Assembly (NCBI GenBank): GCA_026707445.1
Contig: JAPOWV010000023.1
Span: 120,196 to 184,195 of the forward strand
Origin: Gammaproteobacteria bacterium
GTDB taxonomy: Bacteria; Pseudomonadota; Gammaproteobacteria; Steroidobacterales; Foliamicaceae
Length of the DNA stretch: 64,000 nt
Direction: 5' to 3'
A model generated the notes under the pieces. The model had not been told where the DNA came from. It made no database searches and worked only from the letters and a program-made list of their open reading frames with translations. This document shows positions 44,869 through 53,294 of the stretch, in pieces. The stretch's first letter is position 1. Each line of letters begins with the position of its first letter. The translations under genes were made by a program, and so were the position numbers.

Positions 44869-45708
44869 ATGACAATTGACTATCTTGCGCCTTTCAGCGG
44901 AAAAATACCCGCGCTGGAGCGCAATATCCTGAAGTACCGGGCCGTTCAGATGATACTCATCATCTTCTACTGCGAACATCTCAAACGGAAGATAAGGAGC
45001 GTCGCCGAAAACCACCTTCAATCGCCCAATCGCCGGGAATCAGACACAAAACCCGTCGGAACTGACTTGCGTGAACAACTCTCCCAACGCAAGTCCATGG
45101 CTATCCTGCAGAATCTACGCTTGATAGATGAAGCAGAAGCATCCGAGATACGCGACCTGATCGATTTTCGGAATACCATCGCGCACCAAGTGCACAAGGT
45201 TGTTTCAGACATTGCCAGCAGTTCGCTGGTCAGACAGCTGGAAAGTCTCACGAAAGGCTACAACTACCATGCCGCCGATCGTCTGAAATACTACATAGAC
45301 GTTCTCGACAAGCGGCTCTGGCAGAATGGCCACGCCCTGATTATCGGTTTCGAGCCGCTGCAGTTTGAATCCGCGGAAAAAGTTTATGCGCAGGAACTCG
45401 CGAAATTGCGGAAGATCATAGATCGCCAATACACTGAAAGATCGCGGGTCGTGGCCGAACTGAATAACGAACTGTCACTGAAGCACACGAATTGTGAGGA
45501 CGAATGGCATCCCTTTAATCCGGAAAACAAGTATGCAAACGGGCGGCTTACGGCTCGTGGGGTAGAGGTGTGCTACCGGCTGTACGACTCGCAAAAGTCT
45601 CCAATGGCGGTCGCTTTACTCATGCGCATTTCGCTGCGCGCCGCCAACAAACGCAAGAACCAATGGCATCTTGCTGGCGGACACCTTCGAAAGACCACGC
45701 AACGGTAG
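44869..45708 (+). CDS. Protein of unknown function with a HEPN-like motif
   Basis: 279 residues from the ATG at 44869 (MTIDYLAPFSGKIPALERNI); the in-frame upstream part is Arg/Pro-rich and looks non-coding. A helical first half ends in IRDLIDFRNTIAHQVHK, an R-x4-H motif (R101, H106) typical of HEPN ribonuclease-type domains. The second half is charged and helical. A Rho-independent terminator directly follows. No partner antitoxin or nucleotidyltransferase was seen next to it. The HEPN assignment is an inference from one motif. Confidence 0.6.
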   Translation: MTIDYLAPFSGKIPALERNILKYRAVQMILIIFYCEHLKRKIRSVAENHLQSPNRRESDTKPVGTDLREQLSQRKSMAILQNLRLIDEAEASEIRDLIDFRNTIAHQVHKVVSDIASSSLVRQLESLTKGYNYHAADRLKYYIDVLDKRLWQNGHALIIGFEPLQFESAEKVYAQELAKLRKIIDRQYTERSRVVAELNNELSLKHTNCEDEWHPFNPENKYANGRLTARGVEVCYRLYDSQKSPMAVALLMRISLRAANKRKNQWHLAGGHLRKTTQR

Positions 45709-45738
45709 CGAGTCTCGCGCCAAGCTCGCTTCTTTTTT
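45707..45738 (+). terminator. Rho-independent terminator
   Basis: Stem AGCGAG/CTCGCT (45707-45712 and 45725-45730) with a 12-nt loop, followed by TCTTTTTT. It starts within the stop codon of the HEPN-like gene. Confidence 0.75.
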
Positions 45739-45856
45739 GAGCTATGTGGGTATCCGAGCGGAAAGGAAACCAAGTGGGAAAAGAGCATCCGCCGACTCTC
45801 CACATTGACCGCCTTTCCGGTGCGCTGAGGACGTTCCTAATGCAACTACGTGAAAC

Positions 45857-48800
45857 TCAAGATGCACCTCGTCGCTCCAACGTAAGTGCGAACACCGTGT
45901 CGGTCATCCAGCGCCGGAAGCCGTCGTTATCGATAAACTGTTTGAAGAGTTGCATATCGTCCTTCGTCATTGAAGTCATTACGCGCTCAAGAGCCTTGTC
46001 GTGCTCAATGCGCGTGTTTTGCCGATCCGAGTGCTGCAGTGCATTCCTGAACGCCGAATCCCGGGCCACGCGCAAGGGGATTTCCTCTGTGACGAGACGC
46101 TGTATGCGGTCGCTGTCCTCCCACGCGATGTCGCCAAACAGGTCGTTGAACTGGCTGATGATGTTTGAGAGCCGGTCGAGTTCCGGATCCGGGCGGTGGC
46201 CGCCGCCGGTGGTGGGCACCGGATCGACTTCGGCATCCTCGTCGGGCAACAGGATCGCCTTCATCACCTGTTTCTCGACGCGGTAGCTGTCCATGTCGAT
46301 GGCGTCGAGAATACCCTTGGACAGATCTTCCTCCTGTGGCGCCGGAAGCTTGGGAATCAGGAAGTTGAGAAAGATCGAGCGCTCCTCCCATGTCGCGTTG
46401 GTCCAGGGCAGCACACAGGACAGAAAGTTGTAGGTCCGCACGAAGCCTTTGGCTTTGCCCTTGAAATCGGCCTGTCCATCCTCGTCAAGTTCGTTCTTGT
46501 ACACCGCCACGCAGGCATCGAGGATCGGATCGAGCCGGTCGCGCTCCGCGCCATTGATGTACAGCCGGACAAAGTCCTCGACTTGTGCGGGCGAATACAC
46601 CTGGGCTCCATCAAGGTCCGCCTGCAAGTCGTGCAGCCTGTTGGGGTCGGTCTCGTCGGCAAGGATCGTCGCGCGGTAGAAGTCCGAGAAGGCGTCGCGG
46701 ATGGTGTCTGCGTCATTGAGGAAATCGAGGACGAACACGTCGTGTTTCTTCGGATGCGCCCGGTTCAGGCGCGAGAGGGTCTGCACCGCCTTGACTCCCG
46801 AGAGCGTCTTGTCCACGTACATGGTGTGCAGCAGCGGTTCGTCATAGCCGGTCTGGAACTTGTCGGCGCAGACCAGAAAGCGGTAAGGATCCCCCTGGAA
46901 TTTCTCGGCGATCAAGCGGGACGGAAATCCGTTTAGCGTGGCCTCGCTCACCTTCGCGCCGCCGAACTCACGCTCCCCCGAAAAGGCGACGATGGCCCGG
47001 TGGCGGCTCTTGCGCTCGTCCAAATAGTCGCGAATGGCCTGGAAGTACTGGATGGCGCGCTCGATCCCGTTGGTGACCACCATCGCCCGCGCCTCGCCGC
47101 CGATCTTGCGTTGCGCCAGGACCTGGTCGTGAAAGTGATCCACGATAATCTCAGCCTTCAGCCGAATTGCGTGGTCGTGGCCCTCAACGAAGCGGCGCAG
47201 CTTCTTCTGGGCCTTTTTCGTGTCGAATTCGGGATCCTCCTCGACGGTCTTGGCGAGCTTGTAGTAGCTCTGCACCGGAGTGTAGTGCGCCAGCACATCG
47301 AGGATGAAACCCTCCTGGATGGCCTGCTTCATCGTGTAGCTATGGAAGGCCCGGTGCCGGACAGCGCCGTCGGGCTGCGGCTCGGGTTCTCCGAAGATCT
47401 CAAGCGTCTTGTTTTTCGGCGTGGCGGTGAAGGCGAAGTAGCTGGCGTTCGGGAGGAGCTTGCGCGATTCCATCAGCCGGTTGATCCGGTCCTCGAAGGT
47501 ATCGTCCTCGGCTTCCGCGCCCGATTCCGACAGCGCCTGCGCCATCGCGGCGCTCGTTTTGCCCCCCTGGCTGGAATGAGCCTCATCAATGATGATGGCG
47601 AAGCTTCGGGAGCGCTGCTCGTTGCCAATCTCATCGAGAATGAACGGAAACTTCTGCACCGTCGAAATGATGATCTTCTTGCCGTCCTCGATGAACTTGC
47701 GGAGGTCGCCCGAGCGGTCTGCATGGCCGACGGTCGCTCCGACCTGGGCGTACTGCCGGATGGTGTCGTTGATCTGCTTGTCGAGTATCCGGCGGTCGGT
47801 GACCACGATGATCGAATCGAATGCGGTGGCGCCGTCCTTCTTCAGCCCGATCAACTGGTGCGCCAGCCAGGCGATGGAATTGCTCTTGCCGCTGCCGGCG
47901 GAGTGTTGGATGAGGTAGCGCCGGCCCGCGCCATGCTCGGCGGCGTCCGCGAGCAGTGACCGCACGGCGTCGCGCTGATGGAAGCGCGGCCAGATCTGCT
48001 TGCGCGTCTTTCGGCCCGTCTTCTCGTTCTTGGCTTCGACGATCTGCGCGTAGTTTTCGAGAATGTCGGTCAGGTTCCGGCGCGCAAGCACGTCGCGCCA
48101 CAGGTAGTCGGTCTTGATGCCGTTCGGGTTGGGCGGGTTGCCGGCGCCGTCGTCGAAGCCCCGGTTGAACGGCAGAAACCACGACGCCTTGCCCTTCAGT
48201 TCGGTGCAGAAGCGCACCTCGCTCTCGTCCACGGCGAAGTGGGCGACACAGCGGCCGAACGCGAAGAGCTTTTCGCGCGGACTGCGGTCTCTTCTGTACT
48301 GCTCGACCGCATCGCTCACGGTCTGCTTGGTGAGGTTGTTCTTCAGCTCGAAGGTGATGACCGGAAGGCCGTTGATAAACAGCGCGATGTCCAGCGCCCG
48401 CTGGGATTCGTCGCGGCTGTAGCGAAGTTGCCGGGTGACGGTGAATCGGTTCCGCTCGAATCGCACGCGGGCATCTACGTTTCCCGGCGAGGGTGTGCCG
48501 TAGAAGAGCGCGAGTTGGTGCTCGCCGTGGCGGATCCCGTGCCGCAATACCTCGATCACGCCCCGCTTCGCGATCTCGCCCTGCAGCCTCGCGAGAAACT
48601 TGCGCCGGGCCGGGCTGTCGCCGTCCAGCGCCAAGGCTTCGGCGGCCTCGGGCTGGGTCGTGCGAAAAAACACTGCGAGTTGAGCGAGATCGACGCAGTA
48701 TTCGCGATCGTAGTCCCGATAGCTGCCGCAACTCCAGCCGACGCCACCGTATCCGGCCGCCGGTTCGCGAAGTTCGCCTGCCTTCGGCGGGGTGCAGGCC

Positions 48801-48862
48801 TCGCCCGCCAGCACCGTGCAGATCAGGCTTTCGAGACCGTATTCGGATGTGTCGGTGGTCAC
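45857..48862 (-). CDS. hsdR: Type I restriction enzyme, R (restriction/translocase) subunit
   Basis: 1001 residues, GTG start. An N-terminal PD-(D/E)xK nuclease domain has DIALFINGLPVITFELKNN (D158, E172, K174) and VSDAVEQY. The SF2 translocase has Walker A HSAGSGKSNS (about 320-329), DEAH in IIIDEAHSS (426-429), YFAFTATPKNK and QTLSRLNRAHP. The C-terminal helical part binds the methylase core. Cuts unmethylated DNA after translocation. It starts 16 bp after a DUF5615 gene; hsdS and hsdM lie further upstream. Confidence 0.96.
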   Translation of the reverse strand: MTTDTSEYGLESLICTVLAGEACTPPKAGELREPAAGYGGVGWSCGSYRDYDREYCVDLAQLAVFFRTTQPEAAEALALDGDSPARRKFLARLQGEIAKRGVIEVLRHGIRHGEHQLALFYGTPSPGNVDARVRFERNRFTVTRQLRYSRDESQRALDIALFINGLPVITFELKNNLTKQTVSDAVEQYRRDRSPREKLFAFGRCVAHFAVDESEVRFCTELKGKASWFLPFNRGFDDGAGNPPNPNGIKTDYLWRDVLARRNLTDILENYAQIVEAKNEKTGRKTRKQIWPRFHQRDAVRSLLADAAEHGAGRRYLIQHSAGSGKSNSIAWLAHQLIGLKKDGATAFDSIIVVTDRRILDKQINDTIRQYAQVGATVGHADRSGDLRKFIEDGKKIIISTVQKFPFILDEIGNEQRSRSFAIIIDEAHSSQGGKTSAAMAQALSESGAEAEDDTFEDRINRLMESRKLLPNASYFAFTATPKNKTLEIFGEPEPQPDGAVRHRAFHSYTMKQAIQEGFILDVLAHYTPVQSYYKLAKTVEEDPEFDTKKAQKKLRRFVEGHDHAIRLKAEIIVDHFHDQVLAQRKIGGEARAMVVTNGIERAIQYFQAIRDYLDERKSRHRAIVAFSGEREFGGAKVSEATLNGFPSRLIAEKFQGDPYRFLVCADKFQTGYDEPLLHTMYVDKTLSGVKAVQTLSRLNRAHPKKHDVFVLDFLNDADTIRDAFSDFYRATILADETDPNRLHDLQADLDGAQVYSPAQVEDFVRLYINGAERDRLDPILDACVAVYKNELDEDGQADFKGKAKGFVRTYNFLSCVLPWTNATWEERSIFLNFLIPKLPAPQEEDLSKGILDAIDMDSYRVEKQVMKAILLPDEDAEVDPVPTTGGGHRPDPELDRLSNIISQFNDLFGDIAWEDSDRIQRLVTEEIPLRVARDSAFRNALQHSDRQNTRIEHDKALERVMTSMTKDDMQLFKQFIDNDGFRRWMTDTVFALTLERRGAS

Positions 48863-48878
48863 GACTTGCGGTCGGCAC

Positions 48879-49196
48879 TCAGATCGGGACTTCCCGAACC
48901 TGGCCTGGCTCGACCTCCTGGATGGCCGCGCGGATCTCCTTCGTTCGATGCTGCACCCGCGGCCATGCCGTGGCCATCAGCACTACGATCGCCAACCGGC
49001 TGCCGGTCAGGTTTTGCTGGTGCCGCATGTTCTGATCCGTGGTGACGATGACCTGATAGCCGTCCTCTTCGGCTTTTCGGATGAGCTCTCCGTTCTCCAG
49101 CAACTCCCATCCTCTCTCTGCGGACCGATCCACGGAATGCTCTGGGAGGTGCTGCCGAAGGGGCGCCGGAGTCCCGTGGTCAAACAGGATTTTCAC
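48879..49196 (-). CDS. DUF5615 PIN-like protein (putative toxin)
   Basis: 105 residues from a GTG at 49196 that overlaps the DUF433 stop (GTGA). DUF5615 features: VKILFDHGTPAPLRQHL with the first acidic residue, GWELLENGELIRKAEEDGY and VTTDQNMRHQQNL. The family has a PIN-like fold and is paired with DUF433 proteins, proposed as a toxin-antitoxin type. Here the pair sits inside the hsd operon. Confidence 0.85.
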   Translation of the reverse strand: MKILFDHGTPAPLRQHLPEHSVDRSAERGWELLENGELIRKAEEDGYQVIVTTDQNMRHQQNLTGSRLAIVVLMATAWPRVQHRTKEIRAAIQEVEPGQVREVPI

Positions 49197-49420
49197 GCTT
49201 CGACGGACGTCTTGAGGGATTCGGTTTCGTGTTTGAGGACAGCGGCCACCTGCCACGCCTTCACCTCGGGATACCACTCAAGAAACTCCTTCACGGTAGC
49301 TCCGCTCTCAAGATTCTCGAATAGGGCGTACACTGGCACCCGGGTTCCCGTAAAGGCCCAATCGCCGCTGATCTTCCGGGGATTGCGTTCCACCGCCGAG
49401 CAGTTAGACCAGTTCGTCAT
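49193..49420 (-). CDS. DUF433 protein (putative antitoxin)
   Basis: 75 residues from the ATG at 49420, with an excellent ribosome-binding site (AAAGGAGG) and a 4-bp overlap with the hsdS stop. DUF433 signature: AFTGTRVPVYALFENLESGA and VKEFLEWYPEVKAWQVAAVL, a small helix-turn-helix-like domain. Likely antitoxin for the DUF5615 protein that follows. Confidence 0.87.
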   Translation of the reverse strand: MTNWSNCSAVERNPRKISGDWAFTGTRVPVYALFENLESGATVKEFLEWYPEVKAWQVAAVLKHETESLKTSVEA

Positions 49421-50874
49421 GGGTATGCCTCCTTTCCCAACGCGTCGTCGGGAAGTCGTGGATTGAATTTGGCTTGAACGGTTTCGTTGGCACACCCAGC
49501 CGAAACCGAGTTCAAACCCGGCTGTTTGGGTGTCGCATCGCGCACATCGAGCTTGCCGGTAACAACATCGGCGATCAAGCGGGTGCGGTATTCGCGGAGG
49601 AGATCGATCTCCTGGTTTTTCTGGTTGATGGCACGGTCAATTTTCACGATAGCGTCGTCTAGGTAGCGAATGATGGTCGATTGTTCGCCAGAAGGCGGAA
49701 ATGGAACTCTGATGCTGTAGAGCATGGAAAGGGTAAGCTGGTTTATCGTGGACGTTAGAAATGCCCCAGATTGACGCTCAAACAGTGCTGAGTTGAAAAC
49801 AAACCTCAAGAACTGGTTGCTCGCACTGCGAAAAACTGTCATGAAGGCACCGAAGGTTACGCCTGCGCGTCTTGCGTCGATCATGGCATTTTTCCCTACC
49901 AATGCACGACTTCCGCTCCTTGAGCAGATTAGAATGTCACCCTCTCGTGTCAACAGTCGCTCAGGAGCCTGACATCGAACATAGACATTGTCGGCGTCAA
50001 TTATCTTGCCCCCGCGAATGTTTGATGCACGAAACACCAGTAGCCCCTCGCCTCTGTCAACAACATCGCCTGGGCCGTACGTTAAACCGATCAGCGCCTT
50101 TCCTACATTGCGTAACCGCCGCACATCCCAATGCGCCGGCACATCGCCGAGCCATTCGACGCCGGAGGGCTTGTAGGCTGGGTAGGGTTTGCCTGTCCGG
50201 ACATCAATCCGACCGGTGATGGCATCGTGGACGAGGACCTGCTTCTGCTCCTCAAGAAGCGTGACCAGCTTCTCCTTGGCGCGGATGTAGCGTTCAATGT
50301 GGCTGGTGGCGTGGTCCAGGAAGCGGGCAATGGCGGATTGTTCGGGTAAGGGCGGTAGTGCTAACGCAATTCGTTTGATCTGATGAGGATAGATGTGCAC
50401 GACCGTGAATCCGCGGCCCATACTGGCTTTCTGCGCCGCAGCCGCTCGACAATCAGCCGCGTATCCCATGAAGCGCGGATCGAGTTGGAGGCGTGCACGG
50501 AACAGGATAATGTCTCCACCGCAGCATGCGCGTGAGTGAATCAAGTTGACGGCCGACTTACCTATTTCGTCGGTGGTTTCTCCTGAAGCCGCGAAAAGCA
50601 CGTCGCCAAACCGGATGGACGTATATTCTCCTGCCTTCGTCGGCGCCAGTCTTGAGCGGGTTTCAGTAATCGCCCATGTGTGCGTCGTATATAGGTCGCC
50701 ATACCGCACGCACGGAATGCCCTCGTCCACCTCATCCTCTTTGCTTCCTCCTCGTCCCTTTAGTAAGGTTCCGATTTGGCCGAGCCGCCGCACATCCCAG
50801 TGCGCCGGGACGTCCCCGAGCCACTCGATGCCGGAATCCTTCGTCGCGGGATATTGCTTAAATCCGGCAATCAT
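49417..50874 (-). CDS. hsdS: Type I restriction-modification specificity subunit S
   Basis: 485 residues from the ATG at 50874; a longer TTG reading would overlap hsdM. It has two target-recognition domains, each introduced by a nearly identical 24-residue repeat (YPATKDSGIEWLGDVPAHWD at about 8-31, YPAYKPSGVEWLGDVPAHWD at about 231-254), and two long coiled-coil spacers (LPEQSAIARFLDHAT, GEQSTIIRYLDDAI). Sets the DNA site of the HsdMS methylase and the HsdR complex. Confidence 0.95.
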   Translation of the reverse strand: MIAGFKQYPATKDSGIEWLGDVPAHWDVRRLGQIGTLLKGRGGSKEDEVDEGIPCVRYGDLYTTHTWAITETRSRLAPTKAGEYTSIRFGDVLFAASGETTDEIGKSAVNLIHSRACCGGDIILFRARLQLDPRFMGYAADCRAAAAQKASMGRGFTVVHIYPHQIKRIALALPPLPEQSAIARFLDHATSHIERYIRAKEKLVTLLEEQKQVLVHDAITGRIDVRTGKPYPAYKPSGVEWLGDVPAHWDVRRLRNVGKALIGLTYGPGDVVDRGEGLLVFRASNIRGGKIIDADNVYVRCQAPERLLTREGDILICSRSGSRALVGKNAMIDARRAGVTFGAFMTVFRSASNQFLRFVFNSALFERQSGAFLTSTINQLTLSMLYSIRVPFPPSGEQSTIIRYLDDAIVKIDRAINQKNQEIDLLREYRTRLIADVVTGKLDVRDATPKQPGLNSVSAGCANETVQAKFNPRLPDDALGKEAYP

Positions 50875-50911
50875 GACAGCACTTCGAACCACGCCTTGAT
50901 CTTGAGCGACA

Positions 50912-52888
50912 TCAGCGCGCAACTCCGAGAATATCCGCCAACAGCCCTTCAGTGTCCCGTTCCAGCGCCAGAATGTCAGCCCGTACTTCCTCCAGCGTCC
51001 GCATCGGCTGCGGCTTGTAGAAGTAGCGGTTGAAATTGATCTCGTAGCCGATCTTCACCCGGTCGGGCCGGTACCAGGCGTCCGGGGCGTAGGACAGGAC
51101 TTCGCGTTTCAGGAAGGCATTGATGCCGCCTTCTTCCTGTAGCGGAATCTGCTCGGTAACGCGCAGACCGGCGTCCGGCTCGTACTCGACGACAACCGAT
51201 TTAGAGTTGATGGTGTCGTCGAACAGCCCGTGCAGCGGATCGGGTTCGGTGCCTCGCTTGTGAATCCGCTTGATGACGGGCGGCGCGTCTTCGCTGCGCC
51301 GTCCATTTTCCTTGAGCATCTTGATTTCGGCTGCCTTGTAGGCGCGTTTTTCGGCGCCTTCGATCCGTAGCGGCCTTTCGACCGTCACCTTCCAGTAGCC
51401 GAAGGCTTCATTGTCGAAGATCTTGCTCTGCTCGCTCTCCTCAAAGGCCAGAAACGCATCACAGATGCGCTGGATGTCGTCCTCGCCGAGTTCGCAGTTC
51501 TTCTTGCCGAGGTTCTTGCGTAGCGGGCGGTGCCAAGCGGTGGCGTCGATCAGTTGCACCTTGCCGCGCCGGTGCCCCGGCTTGCGGTTGGTCAGCACCC
51601 AAACGTAGGTGGCGATGCCGGTGTTGTAGAACAGATTGAGCGGCAGTGCGACGATGGTTTCGAGCCAGTCGTTCTCGATGATCCAGCGGCGAATATTGCT
51701 CTCGCCTTGGCCCGCGTCGCCGGTAAAGAGCGAGGAGCCGTTATGGACCTCCGCGATACGGCTGCCGAGCTTGGTGTGCCGCTTCATCTTCGAAAGCTTG
51801 TTCGCGAGGAAGAGCATCTGGCCATCGCTCACACGCGTGACCAGCGAGTATTCCGGGTCGCCGCCGTGCTCGATCAGGAAACGCGGGTCGCGCATGCTCT
51901 TCTTGCCGCCCATGCGTTCAAGATCGGTCTTCCAGCTCTTGCCATAGGGTGGATTGGAAAGCATGAAGTCGAATTCGCGCGCCGGAAAGGCGTCGTTGGC
52001 GAGCGTGGAATGCTCCGGGCCGCCCACGATGTTGTCGGCGGCTTCGCCCTCGCCCTTGAGCAACAGGTCCGCCTTGCAAATGGCGTAGGTCTCGGCGTTG
52101 ATCTCCTGGCCGTAGAGATGCGTGGAAACCTGCTTGCTACGCTCGTCGGCGAGTTCCTGTAGCGTCTCCTCGGCCACGGTCAGCATGCCGCCCGTGCCGC
52201 AGGCACCGTCGTAGAGCAGATAGGTTCCGGACTCGATCTCGTCGGCAACGGGCAGAAAGACGAGTTTGGCCATCAGCCGCACGGCGTCCCTTGGGGTCCA
52301 GTGCTCGCCGGCCTCCTCGTTGTTCTCTTCGTTGAAGCGGCGCACCAACTCTTCGAAGATCGTGCCCATACCGTGGTTGTCAAGGCTTGGACGAAGGACA
52401 CCGCCGCGGGCGTCTTGGACCGGATCGGGACTCAAGTTGATGTCGCGCGACGTGAGTTTCTCGATCAACGCGCCGAGCGCGTCGGCCCTGGACAGGCGCG
52501 AAATCTGGTTGCGGAACTCGAAGCTGGCGAGGATGTCCTGCACGTTGGGCGAAAACCCGTCCAGCCAGGCGCGGAAGTCATCTTCGAGTTGCTGCCGGCT
52601 GGCCCGTGCGCGCAGGTCGCGCAAAGTGAACGGCGAAACATTGTAGAAGGCTTGGCCTGCCGCCTGGCGCAGCGCGGCATCCTGCTCAACAACGCCGGCG
52701 GCATCGAGTGAAGCCTTCATTTCGCGAACGGCTTCTTTGCCATCTTCGAGCACGGCATCGAGCCGGCGCAGCACCGTCATCGGTAGGATCACGTCGCGGT
52801 ACTTGCCGCGCACGTAAAGATCGCGCAGCACGTCGTCCGCAATGCCCCAGATATAGTTCGCGATCCAGTTGAGGTCGCTGTTGCTCAT
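50912..52888 (-). CDS. hsdM: Type I restriction-modification DNA methyltransferase subunit M
   Basis: 658 residues from the ATG at 52888, where MSNSDLNWIANYIWGIADDV matches the family start; an ATG at 52969 would add 27 polar residues. An N-terminal helical HsdM_N domain is followed by the N6-adenine methylase domain with motif I DGACGTGGMLTVAEE and catalytic LSNPPYGKSW. Protects self DNA. First gene of hsdM-hsdS-DUF433-DUF5615-hsdR. Confidence 0.95.
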   Translation of the reverse strand: MSNSDLNWIANYIWGIADDVLRDLYVRGKYRDVILPMTVLRRLDAVLEDGKEAVREMKASLDAAGVVEQDAALRQAAGQAFYNVSPFTLRDLRARASRQQLEDDFRAWLDGFSPNVQDILASFEFRNQISRLSRADALGALIEKLTSRDINLSPDPVQDARGGVLRPSLDNHGMGTIFEELVRRFNEENNEEAGEHWTPRDAVRLMAKLVFLPVADEIESGTYLLYDGACGTGGMLTVAEETLQELADERSKQVSTHLYGQEINAETYAICKADLLLKGEGEAADNIVGGPEHSTLANDAFPAREFDFMLSNPPYGKSWKTDLERMGGKKSMRDPRFLIEHGGDPEYSLVTRVSDGQMLFLANKLSKMKRHTKLGSRIAEVHNGSSLFTGDAGQGESNIRRWIIENDWLETIVALPLNLFYNTGIATYVWVLTNRKPGHRRGKVQLIDATAWHRPLRKNLGKKNCELGEDDIQRICDAFLAFEESEQSKIFDNEAFGYWKVTVERPLRIEGAEKRAYKAAEIKMLKENGRRSEDAPPVIKRIHKRGTEPDPLHGLFDDTINSKSVVVEYEPDAGLRVTEQIPLQEEGGINAFLKREVLSYAPDAWYRPDRVKIGYEINFNRYFYKPQPMRTLEEVRADILALERDTEGLLADILGVAR

Positions 52889-53294
52889 CCCGCGTGCGTT
52901 TTCCAGTGGACCAACCGGTACATTATCCGGATTGGCATCGTCGTCTTGTCCTGGTTTGCGCGATTCCATTGGAAAACTGGCAAGACTCTCCGCGCTCGGT
53001 GACGGATCCTCCAGCCGATCGAATACGCCCTCTGGCCATCCCGCGCCTGAAATACGGTTGTCCGAACGTCCGAGTCACCACTTTCCGCGCGCCCATCACT
53101 GCCAATTTGGGCCGATCGGCGACATGCCGCGGGCGGAAAAAGAACAGATGCATGATCAAAATCAAGAGTGGGCCAAGGTGGCCTGACTCACAACAAAGAG
53201 TCTCCGAAAATCCCGGGGTGGTTCAATTCGCGCAATCGATCCGTGTTGGCCATGGGACACCGAGAGAGGTTACAGCTGATTGAGAAGGAAGGCA
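52889..53294. other. Intergenic region upstream of hsdM
   Basis: No gene recognised. It should hold the promoter of the hsd operon and the 3' end of the large ATPase transcript. No clear terminator or repeat was seen. Confidence 0.5.
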
